DNA from: Actinomadura physcomitrii
Lineage (GTDB): Bacteria; Actinomycetota; Actinomycetes; Streptosporangiales; Streptosporangiaceae
Direction of reading: 5' to 3'
Assembly (NCBI RefSeq): GCF_008923205.2
Contig: NZ_WBMS02000022.1
Span: 29,064 to 93,063, forward strand
DNA length: 64,000 nucleotides
How positions within the stretch are numbered: the first letter of the stretch is position 1; each line of letters starts with the position of its first letter. The translations under genes and the position numbers were made by a program. Under the pieces are notes generated by a model. It saw only the letters and a list, made by a program, of their open reading frames with translations. It was not told the DNA's origin and made no database searches. Positions 25,987-33,843 of the stretch are shown here, piece by piece.

Positions 25987-27411
25987 TTGCCCTCCGAAGC
26001 CGACGAGATCTGCTTCTCCTCCGCCCGCGACATCGCCCGCCGCCTCCGCGACCGCGACCTGTCCGCGCGGGAGGTCCTGCAGGCCCACCTCGACCAGATC
26101 GAACGGGCGAACCCGCACGTCAACGCGATCGTCACGCTCGCCGCGGAACGGGCGGCGGACGAGGCGCGGGCCGCCGACGAGCGGCTCGCCTCCGGTGCGG
26201 AGACCGGGCCGCTGCACGGGCTGCCCGTCGCGCACAAGGACACCCACGCCACCGCCGGGATCCGCACCACGTCCGGGTCGCCGATCTTCGCCGACCACGT
26301 CCCGGACACCGACGAGCTGGTGGTCGAGCGGATGCGGGCGGCCGGCGCCATCACGATCGGCAAGACGAACGTGCCGGAGTTCGCGGCCGGGTCGCACACC
26401 TTCAACCCGGTATTCGGGCTGACCCGCAACCCCTACGACCCGTCGCGGTCGGCGGGCGGCAGCAGCGGCGGCGCGGCGGCGGCGCTGGCGTGCGGGATGC
26501 ATCCGCTCGCCGACGGCAGCGACATGGGCGGCTCGCTGCGCAATCCCGCGTCGTTCTGCAACGTCGTCGGGTTCCGGCCGTCGCCGGGCCGGGTACCGTC
26601 GTGGCCGGTCGCGGCGGGCTGGTCGACGATGAGCGTGCAGGGGCCGATGGCCCGGTCGGTCGCGGACGCGGCGCTGCTGCTGTCGGTGCTCGCCGGCCCG
26701 GACCCGCGCAGCCCGATCGCGCTGGAGACGCCCGGCTCCGCGTTCGACGTCCCCCTGGAACGCGACATGGCGGGCGTGCGGCTGGCGTGGTCGCCCGACT
26801 TCGGCGGCGCGGTGCCGGTCGACCCGGCCGTCACCGCCGTCCTCGAACCGGCCGTGAAGGTCTTCACCGGCCTCGGCTGCGCCGTCGAGGAGGCCTGCCC
26901 CGACCTGTCCGGCGCCGACGAGGTGTTCCGCACGCTGCGCGCCTGGCACTGGGACACCGTCCTCCGCCCGCTGCTGGACGAGCGCCGCGCCGACTTCAAG
27001 GTGTCCCTCGCCCGCAACATCGAGGAGGGCCGCACCCTCACCGCCGCCGACGTCGGGCGCGCCGAGGTGCTGCACACCGCGCTGTTCCACCGCGTCCGGG
27101 AGTTCTTCGAGCGCTACGACGCGCTGCTCGTGCCGGTCAGCCAGGTGCCGCCGTTCGACGCGGACCTGGAGTACCCGGAGGAGGTCGCCGGGCACGCCAT
27201 GCCCGACTACCTGGAGTGGATGCGGTCGTGCTTCCTGGTGTCGGCGACCGGGTCGCCCGCGCTGTCGGTGCCCGCCGGGTTCGCCCCCGGCGGGCTGCCC
27301 GTCGGGCTGCAGATCGTCGGCCCGCACCGCGCCGACCTCGCCGTCCTGCGGATCGGGCACGCGTTCGAGCAGGCCACCGGGTACGCGCGGCGCCGCCCCC
27401 CGCTCGCCTGA
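25987..27411 (+). CDS. Amidase-signature family amidase
   Basis: A 474-residue enzyme with the full Ser-cisSer-Lys triad of the amidase-signature family: Lys84 (AHKDTHA), Ser159 (SAGGSSGG) and Ser183 (DMGGSLRNP). The spacing is the same as in known members. The C-terminal GFAPGGLPVGLQIVGP motif is intact, so the protein should be active on a C-N amide bond of unknown substrate. The start is TTG at 25987 with GGAAGGGA about 9 bases upstream. It diverges from the carboxyltransferase gene across 122 bases. It is distinct from the second amidase at 41620. Confidence 0.9.
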   Translation: MPSEADEICFSSARDIARRLRDRDLSAREVLQAHLDQIERANPHVNAIVTLAAERAADEARAADERLASGAETGPLHGLPVAHKDTHATAGIRTTSGSPIFADHVPDTDELVVERMRAAGAITIGKTNVPEFAAGSHTFNPVFGLTRNPYDPSRSAGGSSGGAAAALACGMHPLADGSDMGGSLRNPASFCNVVGFRPSPGRVPSWPVAAGWSTMSVQGPMARSVADAALLLSVLAGPDPRSPIALETPGSAFDVPLERDMAGVRLAWSPDFGGAVPVDPAVTAVLEPAVKVFTGLGCAVEEACPDLSGADEVFRTLRAWHWDTVLRPLLDERRADFKVSLARNIEEGRTLTAADVGRAEVLHTALFHRVREFFERYDALLVPVSQVPPFDADLEYPEEVAGHAMPDYLEWMRSCFLVSATGSPALSVPAGFAPGGLPVGLQIVGPHRADLAVLRIGHAFEQATGYARRRPPLA

Positions 27412-27434
27412 GGCACCCGCACCGCACCCGCACC

Positions 27435-27460
27435 GGCCCGGCGGCGCGGCCCGGCGGCGC
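27435..27460. repeat. Tandem 13-bp repeat between amidase and histidine kinase
   Basis: GGCCCGGCGGCGC occurs twice without a gap between two convergent genes. It follows several ACCCGCACCG-type short repeats. It may help termination, as the units are partly self-complementary. Confidence 0.5.
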
Positions 27461-27462
27461 GC

Positions 27463-28830
27463 CTAATCGTCCTCGGCCGGGATGCGCAGGACGAACCGCG
27501 CGCCGCCGCCGTCGCCCTCGGCGACCACCAGCGTCCCGTCGTGCGCGCGGGCGATGTTGCGGGAGATGGTCAGGCCGAGGCCGGTGCCGGCCTCGTCGCG
27601 GCGCCGTCCCTCGGCCAGCCGCTGGAACCGCCAGAAGATCCGCTCCCGGTCCTCGGGCGGGACGCCCGACCCGTCGTCGCGCACCTCCAGCACCGCGTCC
27701 GGGCCGTCCCGCGCCACCGCCACCCAGATCCGCGACCGGGCGTGCCGCTCGGCGTTGTCCAGCAGGTTCGTCAGCAGCCTGACCAGCTGCTCCGGCGTCG
27801 CCTGCACCGCGACGCCCTCCGCCACGTCCATTTCCACCGCGACCCGCAGGTGCCGCCGCGACACCTCCGTCCGCACCAGCGCGCCGAAGTCGACCCGCTG
27901 CCGCTCGACGGGCACGCCCGCGCCGAGCCTGGCCAGGACCAGCAGGTCGGTGACGATGCCCTGGAGCCGGTCGGCGTCCGCGAGCGCCGCCCGCGCGACC
28001 GCCGGCCAGTCCTCGCCCTCCGGGTCCTGCAGCGCCAGCTCCAGCTGCGTCCGCAGCCCGGTCAGCGGGCTGCGCAACTCGTGCGAGACGTCCCCGACGA
28101 ACCCGCGCTGCCGCTCCATGACGGCCTCCAGCCGGTGCAGCGTCAGGTTCACCGACTGCGCCAGCTCCGCCACCTCGTCGGCCGCCTCCGGGACCGTGAC
28201 CCGGCCCGGCTCGCCGCCGGTGATGTCCGCCAGCTCGTCGCTCATCTCCCGCACCGGCCGCAGCGCCCGCCGCACCGCGCCCGCCACGATCCACGCGACC
28301 AGCGCGGTGCTGGTGACGGAGCCCCCGACGAGCAGGCCGATGAACGCGTCCTTGTTGCGCGTCAGCTCGGTGAGCGGCGCCCCCGCGTAGACGGTCCGGA
28401 ACCCGGACGAGGTCCGGACGCGCTCCCCGACCAGGTAGATGTCGACGTCGAGGCCGTTCACGTGGATCACGTGGTCCTCGGGGCGGCCCGCGACCCGCGG
28501 ACGCGGCGCCTCCATCGGCCCCCGGCCGCGCAGCGCGTCGCTGTAGGCGAGCACGTTCCCCCGGTCGTCCACCACCTGCAGGATCGTGAAGTCGGGGTCC
28601 TCGGGGCGCAGCGGGCCGTGCGGGTCGGTCTCGCGGACGAACGCGGCGAGGTTGCCGATGACCAGGTCGCCGCGCCGGTGCAGCCCGCCGTACACGGTGC
28701 GCTGGACGAGCGTGTAGAACACGACCGTGCCGACCACCAGGACGACGCTGACCATCAGGGTCGCGGTCGCGGTCACCCGGACCCGCATCGACCAGCGGGA
28801 GGGCGACAGCCTCTTCCAGGGAACCCGCAC
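27463..28830 (-). CDS. Orphan membrane sensor histidine kinase (HAMP, HisKA, HATPase)
   Basis: A 455-residue kinase. Transmembrane helices lie at about 17-43 and 164-188 and flank an external sensor of about 120 residues. A HAMP segment follows. The phosphorylated His250 lies in GDVSHELRSPL. The ATP-binding N box (LLTNLLDNAERH), G1 (DDGSGVP), F box (IFWRFQRL) and G2 (GTGLGL) are all intact. The start is GTG at 28830. No response regulator lies on either side, which is unusual for this class. The partner must be elsewhere, or the kinase works with the neighbouring Ser/Thr kinase region. Confidence 0.92.
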   Translation of the reverse strand: MRVPWKRLSPSRWSMRVRVTATATLMVSVVLVVGTVVFYTLVQRTVYGGLHRRGDLVIGNLAAFVRETDPHGPLRPEDPDFTILQVVDDRGNVLAYSDALRGRGPMEAPRPRVAGRPEDHVIHVNGLDVDIYLVGERVRTSSGFRTVYAGAPLTELTRNKDAFIGLLVGGSVTSTALVAWIVAGAVRRALRPVREMSDELADITGGEPGRVTVPEAADEVAELAQSVNLTLHRLEAVMERQRGFVGDVSHELRSPLTGLRTQLELALQDPEGEDWPAVARAALADADRLQGIVTDLLVLARLGAGVPVERQRVDFGALVRTEVSRRHLRVAVEMDVAEGVAVQATPEQLVRLLTNLLDNAERHARSRIWVAVARDGPDAVLEVRDDGSGVPPEDRERIFWRFQRLAEGRRRDEAGTGLGLTISRNIARAHDGTLVVAEGDGGGARFVLRIPAEDD

Positions 28831-29237
28831 CCCCGCGCTCTCCCCCTCCCCGTCACGCGGACGCCGGCGCTTCGCCGCGTCCCAGCGCCCGGGAGGAGTG
28901 CGCAGAACTGGTTGTTACCGGGCCGTCGCCCGGTGAAACCTCGCGCTTCGCGAGTGGCCGATGCCCGCACGGACGGCGCCTCCCACCCCTGGGGTGCCGC
29001 CCGCGCGGGCATCGCCTTCGGTGCCGCCAGCTCGCCCGCCGCCCGCGCGCCGAGGAGGATTTCCGACGGGATCGGGCTCGCTGTCGAACGAGTCCCACTC
29101 TGCCCGCCCCCTGTGGACTGGACGCTACATCGACGTGACGATCACGTTTCCAGTTCTTCCTGGGGGAACGCGCCATAATCTCCCGATGAACGGGGATGGA
29201 TGGACGCAGGAGACGCAAGGGAGTCGGGAACACCGCC
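28831..29237. other. Divergent intergenic region with a cluster of hairpins
   Basis: These 407 bases lie between the histidine kinase and the Ser/Thr kinase. Stems in order are ACCGGGC/GCCCGGT (28917-28934, loop CGTC), CTCGCG/CGCGAG (28940-28954, loop CTT), and CGATGCCCGC/GCGGGCATCG (28959-28968 and 29005-29014), which encloses a CACCC/GGGTG stem. The CTCGC-TTC-GCGAG word recurs at 57534-57546. AT-rich bases before 29196 probably hold the Ser/Thr kinase promoter. No gene was recognised. Confidence 0.55.
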
Positions 29238-30518
29238 ATGGACGGAGACATTCGGCCGCTCGAGCCCGCGGACCCGCGCACGGTCGGCGGGCACACGCTG
29301 CTGGGCCGGCTCGGCTCGGGCGGCATGGGCACCGTGTATCTCGGCACCGACCCGGTGTCCGGCGGGCGCGTCGCGGTGAAGACCATCCATCCGCACCTCG
29401 CCGGGGACGAGTCGTACCGTCGCCGGTTCAGGGACGAGGCGGACCTGGCGAGCCGGGTCGCCTCGTTCTGCACCGCGCGGGTCCTCGCGCACGGTGAGGA
29501 CGACGGCCGGCCCTACCTCGTCACCGACTACGTCGGCGGGATCTCGCTGCACCAGCGGCTCAGCTCGGGCGGGCCGCTGCCGCCCGCCGACCTGCACGGG
29601 GTGGCGGTCGGCGTCGCCTCGGCGCTGGCGGCGATCCATGCCGCGGGGCTGGTGCACCGCGATCTCAAGCCCGCCAACGTGATGCTGACGCTGTCCGGCT
29701 GCCGCGTCATCGACTTCGGGATCGCGCGCAGCCAGGACTCCGGCGGCGTCACCGCGGCGACCGGGAAGGTGCTCGGCACCCCCGGCTGGATGGCGCCGGA
29801 GGTGCTGCGCGGCGGCCCGGCGACCCCGGCCGCCGACATCTTCGCGTGGGGCTGCCTGGTCGCGCACGCCGGCACCGGGCGGATGCCGTTCGGCGGCGAC
29901 CCGGCGGCGCTGCGGGTCACCGACGCCGCGCCGGACCTGTCCGGGCTGCCGGAGCCGCTGCTGCCGGCCGTCCGGTCCGCGCTGTCGCACGACCCGGCGG
30001 ACCGGCCGAGCGCCTCCGACCTGCTGCTGGCGCTGGTGGAGCAGCCGCAGGCGGGCGAGTGGCCGGCGGCCCCGCCGGACGGGGCGCCCGCCGCCGTGGT
30101 GCCGCCGTCCCCGCCGGGCGGGACGCCGTCAGGGGTGAGGCCGCCGGGGACACCGCCGCGTCCGCTCGCCGAGGGGGACGGCGCGTCCGCCGAGACGCGG
30201 GCGTTCAACCCGATCGGCATCGCGAGCACGCTGTCCATCAACCGCACCCGGCTGCTCGCCGCCGCGGGTGCCGCCGCGGGGACCGTCCTGATCGGCGCGG
30301 TCATCCTCGGGCTGACGCAGGGCAAGGGCGACGCGCACGGGCACGCCTCGACGCCGGTGACGCCGGCGACGTCCGCCCACGCGACGAAGAAGACGCGGGC
30401 GACCGCTCCCCGGCCGGCCAAGCGGACGCCGTCGCGGACGCACGCGCCGAAGCCGGCCCCGAAGCACAAGGCGAAACATGCGAAGGGGAAGGGGAAGGGC
30501 AAGGGCAGGCCGCACTGA
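29238..30518 (+). CDS. Membrane Ser/Thr protein kinase with a cationic external tail
   Basis: A 426-residue Hanks-type kinase. The Gly-rich loop GRLGSGGMGTVYLG, Lys48 (VAVK), catalytic Asp142 (HRDLKPAN) and Asp159 (DFG) are all present. A Pro-rich juxtamembrane linker (275-320) leads to one transmembrane helix (about 339-360). The 66-residue outside tail is rich in Thr, Ala, Lys and His and ends in repeated GK. There are no PASTA domains. ATG at 29238 is preferred because it begins just before the conserved N-terminal segment, though its ribosome binding site is distant. It converges on a PP2C phosphatase gene. Confidence 0.9.
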   Translation: MDGDIRPLEPADPRTVGGHTLLGRLGSGGMGTVYLGTDPVSGGRVAVKTIHPHLAGDESYRRRFRDEADLASRVASFCTARVLAHGEDDGRPYLVTDYVGGISLHQRLSSGGPLPPADLHGVAVGVASALAAIHAAGLVHRDLKPANVMLTLSGCRVIDFGIARSQDSGGVTAATGKVLGTPGWMAPEVLRGGPATPAADIFAWGCLVAHAGTGRMPFGGDPAALRVTDAAPDLSGLPEPLLPAVRSALSHDPADRPSASDLLLALVEQPQAGEWPAAPPDGAPAAVVPPSPPGGTPSGVRPPGTPPRPLAEGDGASAETRAFNPIGIASTLSINRTRLLAAAGAAAGTVLIGAVILGLTQGKGDAHGHASTPVTPATSAHATKKTRATAPRPAKRTPSRTHAPKPAPKHKAKHAKGKGKGKGRPH

Positions 30519-30560
30519 CCCGCCCGCGCGGGCCCGGCCCGGGCCGCGTGCGCCGCGGGT

Positions 30561-31679
30561 CTACGTGCGCCAGATGAGGACGAGGGCGCAGTCGTCGTCG
30601 CGGGCGGCCGCCATCCTCTCCACCAGCTCGCGGGCGCCCGTCCCGAACCCCTGGGGGACGAGCCGTTCCGCCTCCCCGAGCAGCCGGTCGATGCCCGCGT
30701 CGAGGTCGCTGCCGGGGGACTCGACGAGGCCGTCGGTGTAGAGCATCAGCGCGTCGCCGGGCCGCAGCGTCCCGCGCTCGGGGACGCAGTGCAGGTCGGG
30801 CACGACGCCGAGGACGACGCCCTTGGCCGGGCTGACCTGCCACGCGCCGCTGCCCGCGTCGAACTGCACGGCGGGCGGGTGCCCGGCCGAGCCGACGGTG
30901 TACTCGCCGGTCTTGAGGTCGACGACGACGTGCACCGCGGTGACGAAGCCCTCGTCCCAGCGCTGCTTCTGGAGATAGACGTTGCAGGCGGGCAGGAACC
31001 GGTCGGGTTGGAGCGATCCAAGCAATCCCCCGAACGCACCCGACAGCATCAGCGCCCGGGTGCCGGCGTCGGTGCCCTTCCCCGACACGTCGACCAGCGC
31101 GACCTCCAGCGTGTCGCCTGCCAGCGAGGAGACCACGAAGTCCCCGCCGAAGGACGAGCCGCCCGCCTGCAGCATGACGACCTGCGACGCCCAGCCGTCC
31201 GGCAGCTCGGGCATCTCGCCCTGCCGGCGCAGCCGGTCGCGCAGCTCCAGCAGCATCGAGTCGCCGCGCAGCCCCTGCACGCCGAGCTGCTGGCGGGTGC
31301 GGGCGAGGGTCAGCGCGAGCACCGCGGTGATCGTCAGCGTCGCGACGATGCCGGGACCGATCGCCGCGACGTCGCTCCAGGCGTCGTAAGACACCATCGC
31401 GACCACGACGCACAGCAGCGCGACGAGGCTGCGGACCTTCAGCAGCAGCCCGCCGCCCAGCACGATGAGCACCAGCGCGCCCGACGGGGCGAGGCCGCGG
31501 GTGTCGTCCGCCGTCGCGATGCCGATGGCGATCGCCGCCACGGCGAGCACCGCGAAGACGTACCGCTCCCTGGTCAGCTTCCCCTGCCGCATGGCCCGGT
31601 AAAGGGCGACCAGCGGCGGGATCCGGCGCAGGAAGGCGCGGACCCGCGGCGGGAGCAGCTGGACCAGTCGTTGAAGCAT
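30561..31679 (-). CDS. Membrane PP2C/SpoIIE-type serine phosphatase
   Basis: A 372-residue protein with an N-terminal membrane part of three or four helices (about residues 40-130) and a C-terminal RsbU/SpoIIE-type phosphatase domain. Metal-binding motifs are intact: GGDFVV, VDVSGKGTDA, YTDGLVE and the terminal DDCALVL. Such enzymes dephosphorylate anti-anti-sigma factors or other phosphoproteins. The gene converges on the Ser/Thr kinase gene with a 42-base gap holding a GGCCCGGGCC-type palindrome, so kinase and phosphatase may act on shared targets. That link is inferred. Confidence 0.9.
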   Translation of the reverse strand: MLQRLVQLLPPRVRAFLRRIPPLVALYRAMRQGKLTRERYVFAVLAVAAIAIGIATADDTRGLAPSGALVLIVLGGGLLLKVRSLVALLCVVVAMVSYDAWSDVAAIGPGIVATLTITAVLALTLARTRQQLGVQGLRGDSMLLELRDRLRRQGEMPELPDGWASQVVMLQAGGSSFGGDFVVSSLAGDTLEVALVDVSGKGTDAGTRALMLSGAFGGLLGSLQPDRFLPACNVYLQKQRWDEGFVTAVHVVVDLKTGEYTVGSAGHPPAVQFDAGSGAWQVSPAKGVVLGVVPDLHCVPERGTLRPGDALMLYTDGLVESPGSDLDAGIDRLLGEAERLVPQGFGTGARELVERMAAARDDDCALVLIWRT

Positions 31680-31819
31680 GTCCCGGGCACTGTATCGAGC
31701 ATTCGCGACGGCGTGCGGGCATCCGGGCCACCGGTGACGTGTTGCAACGATCCAGCTCCGTTCCCTGTGGGTAAGACCAGATCCGAGGCGGAATTTCGGG
31801 AACGCGAGGGAGGCGGCAT

Positions 31820-32047
31820 ATGGGGCAGCCGGGAATGCGCATCACCGTGACCGCGGCGATGCGGGCGCGGGACGTCTCGCGCCCATGGCCCGACGGCGCC
31901 GACGCGCCCGCGCCGGGCGGCGGGCCCGGCGAACGCGGCGAGGCCCCGCGCACGGAGTCGGCCAAGCGGTCCCGGGCGGCGAAGAACGAGCGGCGCCGCC
32001 TCGGCAAGCGCGGCGGCGCCCGCAAGGCCCCGGAGAACGAACTGTAG
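31820..32047 (+). CDS. Small basic protein of unknown function
   Basis: A 75-residue candidate with GGGAGG 6 bases before its ATG. The N-terminus is mixed, the middle Gly/Pro-rich, and the C-terminus strongly basic (KRSRAAKNERRRLGKRGGARK), suited to binding nucleic acid or an acidic partner. It diverges from the phosphatase gene and ends one base before a perfect terminator hairpin. The good ribosome binding site and terminator support a real gene, although its composition is low in diversity. Confidence 0.55.
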   Translation: MGQPGMRITVTAAMRARDVSRPWPDGADAPAPGGGPGERGEAPRTESAKRSRAAKNERRRLGKRGGARKAPENEL

Positions 32048-32048
32048 G

Positions 32049-32068
32049 CCCCGCCCCGCAGGGCGGGG
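32049..32068. terminator. Terminator between small basic protein and rpiB
   Basis: CCCCGCCC and GGGCGGGG pair perfectly around a CGCA loop. It starts right after the stop at 32047 and lies before the convergent rpiB stop at 32087. Confidence 0.7.
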
Positions 32069-32086
32069 AACGCGTGTTCGAGGAGG

Positions 32087-32563
32087 TCAGCCCTCGCCGG
32101 GCAGCGGCGGCAGCTCGCCCGTGCGCTCGTAGTCGCCGAGCATGGCGATCCGGCGGGTGTGCCGCTCCTCGCCGGAGTACGGCGTGGTCAGGAACAGCTC
32201 GACGAACCGGGTCGCGGCGGCGGCGTCGTGCTGCCGCGCGCCCAGGCTGATCACATTCGCGTCGTTGTGCTCGCGGGCGAGCGTCGCGGTGTCCTCGTTC
32301 CAGACCAGCGCGGCCCGCACGCCCTTCACCTTGTTGGCCGCGATCGCCTCGCCGTTGCCGGAGCCGCCGATCACGATGCCGAGCGTGCCGGGCTCCGCCG
32401 CCGTGCGCCGAGCCGCGCGCAGCACGAACGGCGGGTAGTCGTCCACCGCGTCGTAGGCGAACGCGCCGCAGTCGACGGGCTCGTGCCCGTTGGCCTTCAG
32501 CCAGGAGACCAGGTGCTCCTTCAGTTCGAAGCCAGCATGGTCGGTTCCCAGAAACACGCGCAT
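32087..32563 (-). CDS. rpiB: Ribose-5-phosphate isomerase B (actinobacterial type)
   Basis: A 158-residue enzyme that interconverts ribulose 5-phosphate and ribose 5-phosphate in the pentose phosphate pathway. TDHAGFELKEHL at the N-terminus and GGSGNGE (66-72) match the mycobacterial type. In that type a Glu, here Glu72, replaces the catalytic Cys of E. coli RpiB. It follows the Pro/Gln-tailed membrane protein in the same direction with an 83-base gap. It may be the last gene of a unit starting at the MinD-like ATPase. Confidence 0.93.
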   Translation of the reverse strand: MRVFLGTDHAGFELKEHLVSWLKANGHEPVDCGAFAYDAVDDYPPFVLRAARRTAAEPGTLGIVIGGSGNGEAIAANKVKGVRAALVWNEDTATLAREHNDANVISLGARQHDAAAATRFVELFLTTPYSGEERHTRRIAMLGDYERTGELPPLPGEG

Positions 32564-32646
32564 GGGCCCGATTCTCGCAGGCCCGCGCCCCTGGCGCGCG
32601 CCGGGGTCAGGAGGCCCTTCTCACAGGCGCACGCCCGCGCGCACGG

Positions 32647-33798
32647 TCACTGGGGCGGGGGCATCGGGTCCGGGTCGCGGGGCAGGTCGGGCTTGCGGTC
32701 GACCATCGTCCGGTCGGCGAGGTCGTCCTCCTCGTCGTCGTCCTCGTCGTGCGCCGCGCTCTCCGGCGCCGTGCCCGCGGGGACGGCGTCCTGCGGCCCG
32801 GAGTCTCCGGGCGCGTGCGCTTCCGGCTCGTCGCCGTCCGATACCCCGGCCGCCTCCGGCTCGGACGGGGCCCCGGCGGCCTCCGCGGCGGCCTCCGGTG
32901 CCGGAGCCGGGGACTGGGCCGGCGGGACGGACGGCGGCGCAGCGGCACCGGCCTGCGGCGGGACGGGCATGCCCTCCCAGCCGGGCGACTGCGCCGGCCG
33001 CGCCGGCGGGACGTACGGGACGGCCGCCGGATGCTGCGGCGGCAGTCCCGGCTGGTCGTTCCCCGCCGGAAGCGGCGGCTGCGGCGCTCCGGGCGGCAGG
33101 CCCGGCTGCACGCCCTGCGGCGGGACGCCCGGCTGCTGCCCGTAGGGCTGCTGCGACGGGTACGGCTGCGGAGCGTACGGCTGCTGCATCGGCGCGCCCT
33201 GCTGCGGGGCGAACGACTGCGGCGCGCCGTAGGGCTGCTGCGGCGCGTACTGCCCGGCCGGCCGCGGGGCGGCCTGCCCGCGCGGACGGCTGAGCAGGAA
33301 TCCCGCGAGCGCGCCGAGCCCCGCGAGCCACCCGTACAGCAGGCCGGAGGCCGCGCCCGCCTCAAGCGACTCGAAGAAGTTGCGGCTCACCGACCCGCCG
33401 GGGTACCTGACCGCCCACTTCAGCAGCAGCCCGGACAGGCCTCCGGCGACGCCGCCCGCGACGACCGCGGCCCACCATCCGGTGATCAGCGCGCTGAGCG
33501 GGCCGCGCTGGGGATCGACCGTGCGGGCCGCGGCCAGCACGAGCAGCGCGACCACGGCGAACAGCACCAGCGTGGTGAGGTCGTCCGACACGACGAAGCG
33601 CCAGTCCAGCCCGCGCGGCGGAGTGAAGCGCCAGGCGACGAAGAACAGGTGCCGCACCAGCGGACCGAGGCCCTCATCGAGCTTGAAGCCGCTCTTGTCG
33701 ATGGCGTCGACGACCCATTGGTTGCCGACGAGCAGGGCCAGCACCAGGAGGGGCACCAGCGATCCGCCCGACATCATGAACATCCGCCGCGTCGTCAT
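32647..33798 (-). CDS. Membrane protein with a long Pro/Gln-rich and acidic cytoplasmic tail
   Basis: A 383-residue protein of unknown function. Four or five hydrophobic helices occupy residues 8-165. Then comes a low-complexity tail of about 200 residues with repeated QQPYG, PQPY, PPG and AP words. It ends in a strongly acidic block (HDEDDDEEDDLADR) and a Pro-rich terminus. The tail is probably disordered and may be a docking surface. It starts 45 bases after the MinD-like ATPase stop, so the two are likely expressed together. The ATPase may act on this tail, which is inference. Confidence 0.8.
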   Translation of the reverse strand: MTTRRMFMMSGGSLVPLLVLALLVGNQWVVDAIDKSGFKLDEGLGPLVRHLFFVAWRFTPPRGLDWRFVVSDDLTTLVLFAVVALLVLAAARTVDPQRGPLSALITGWWAAVVAGGVAGGLSGLLLKWAVRYPGGSVSRNFFESLEAGAASGLLYGWLAGLGALAGFLLSRPRGQAAPRPAGQYAPQQPYGAPQSFAPQQGAPMQQPYAPQPYPSQQPYGQQPGVPPQGVQPGLPPGAPQPPLPAGNDQPGLPPQHPAAVPYVPPARPAQSPGWEGMPVPPQAGAAAPPSVPPAQSPAPAPEAAAEAAGAPSEPEAAGVSDGDEPEAHAPGDSGPQDAVPAGTAPESAAHDEDDDEEDDLADRTMVDRKPDLPRDPDPMPPPQ

Positions 33799-33843
33799 GG
33801 CGGGCAGGGTAGTGCGGATCGGGGGCCGCCGGTAGGCCCGATG

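Noticed and set aside
18086..26422. A 2778-codon open frame on the plus strand opposite the esterase, giant protein and carboxyltransferase genes
   Set aside because: It is an antisense shadow of GC-rich third positions. Its product is almost only Arg, Gly, Ala, Val, and the opposite strand holds motif-bearing genes.
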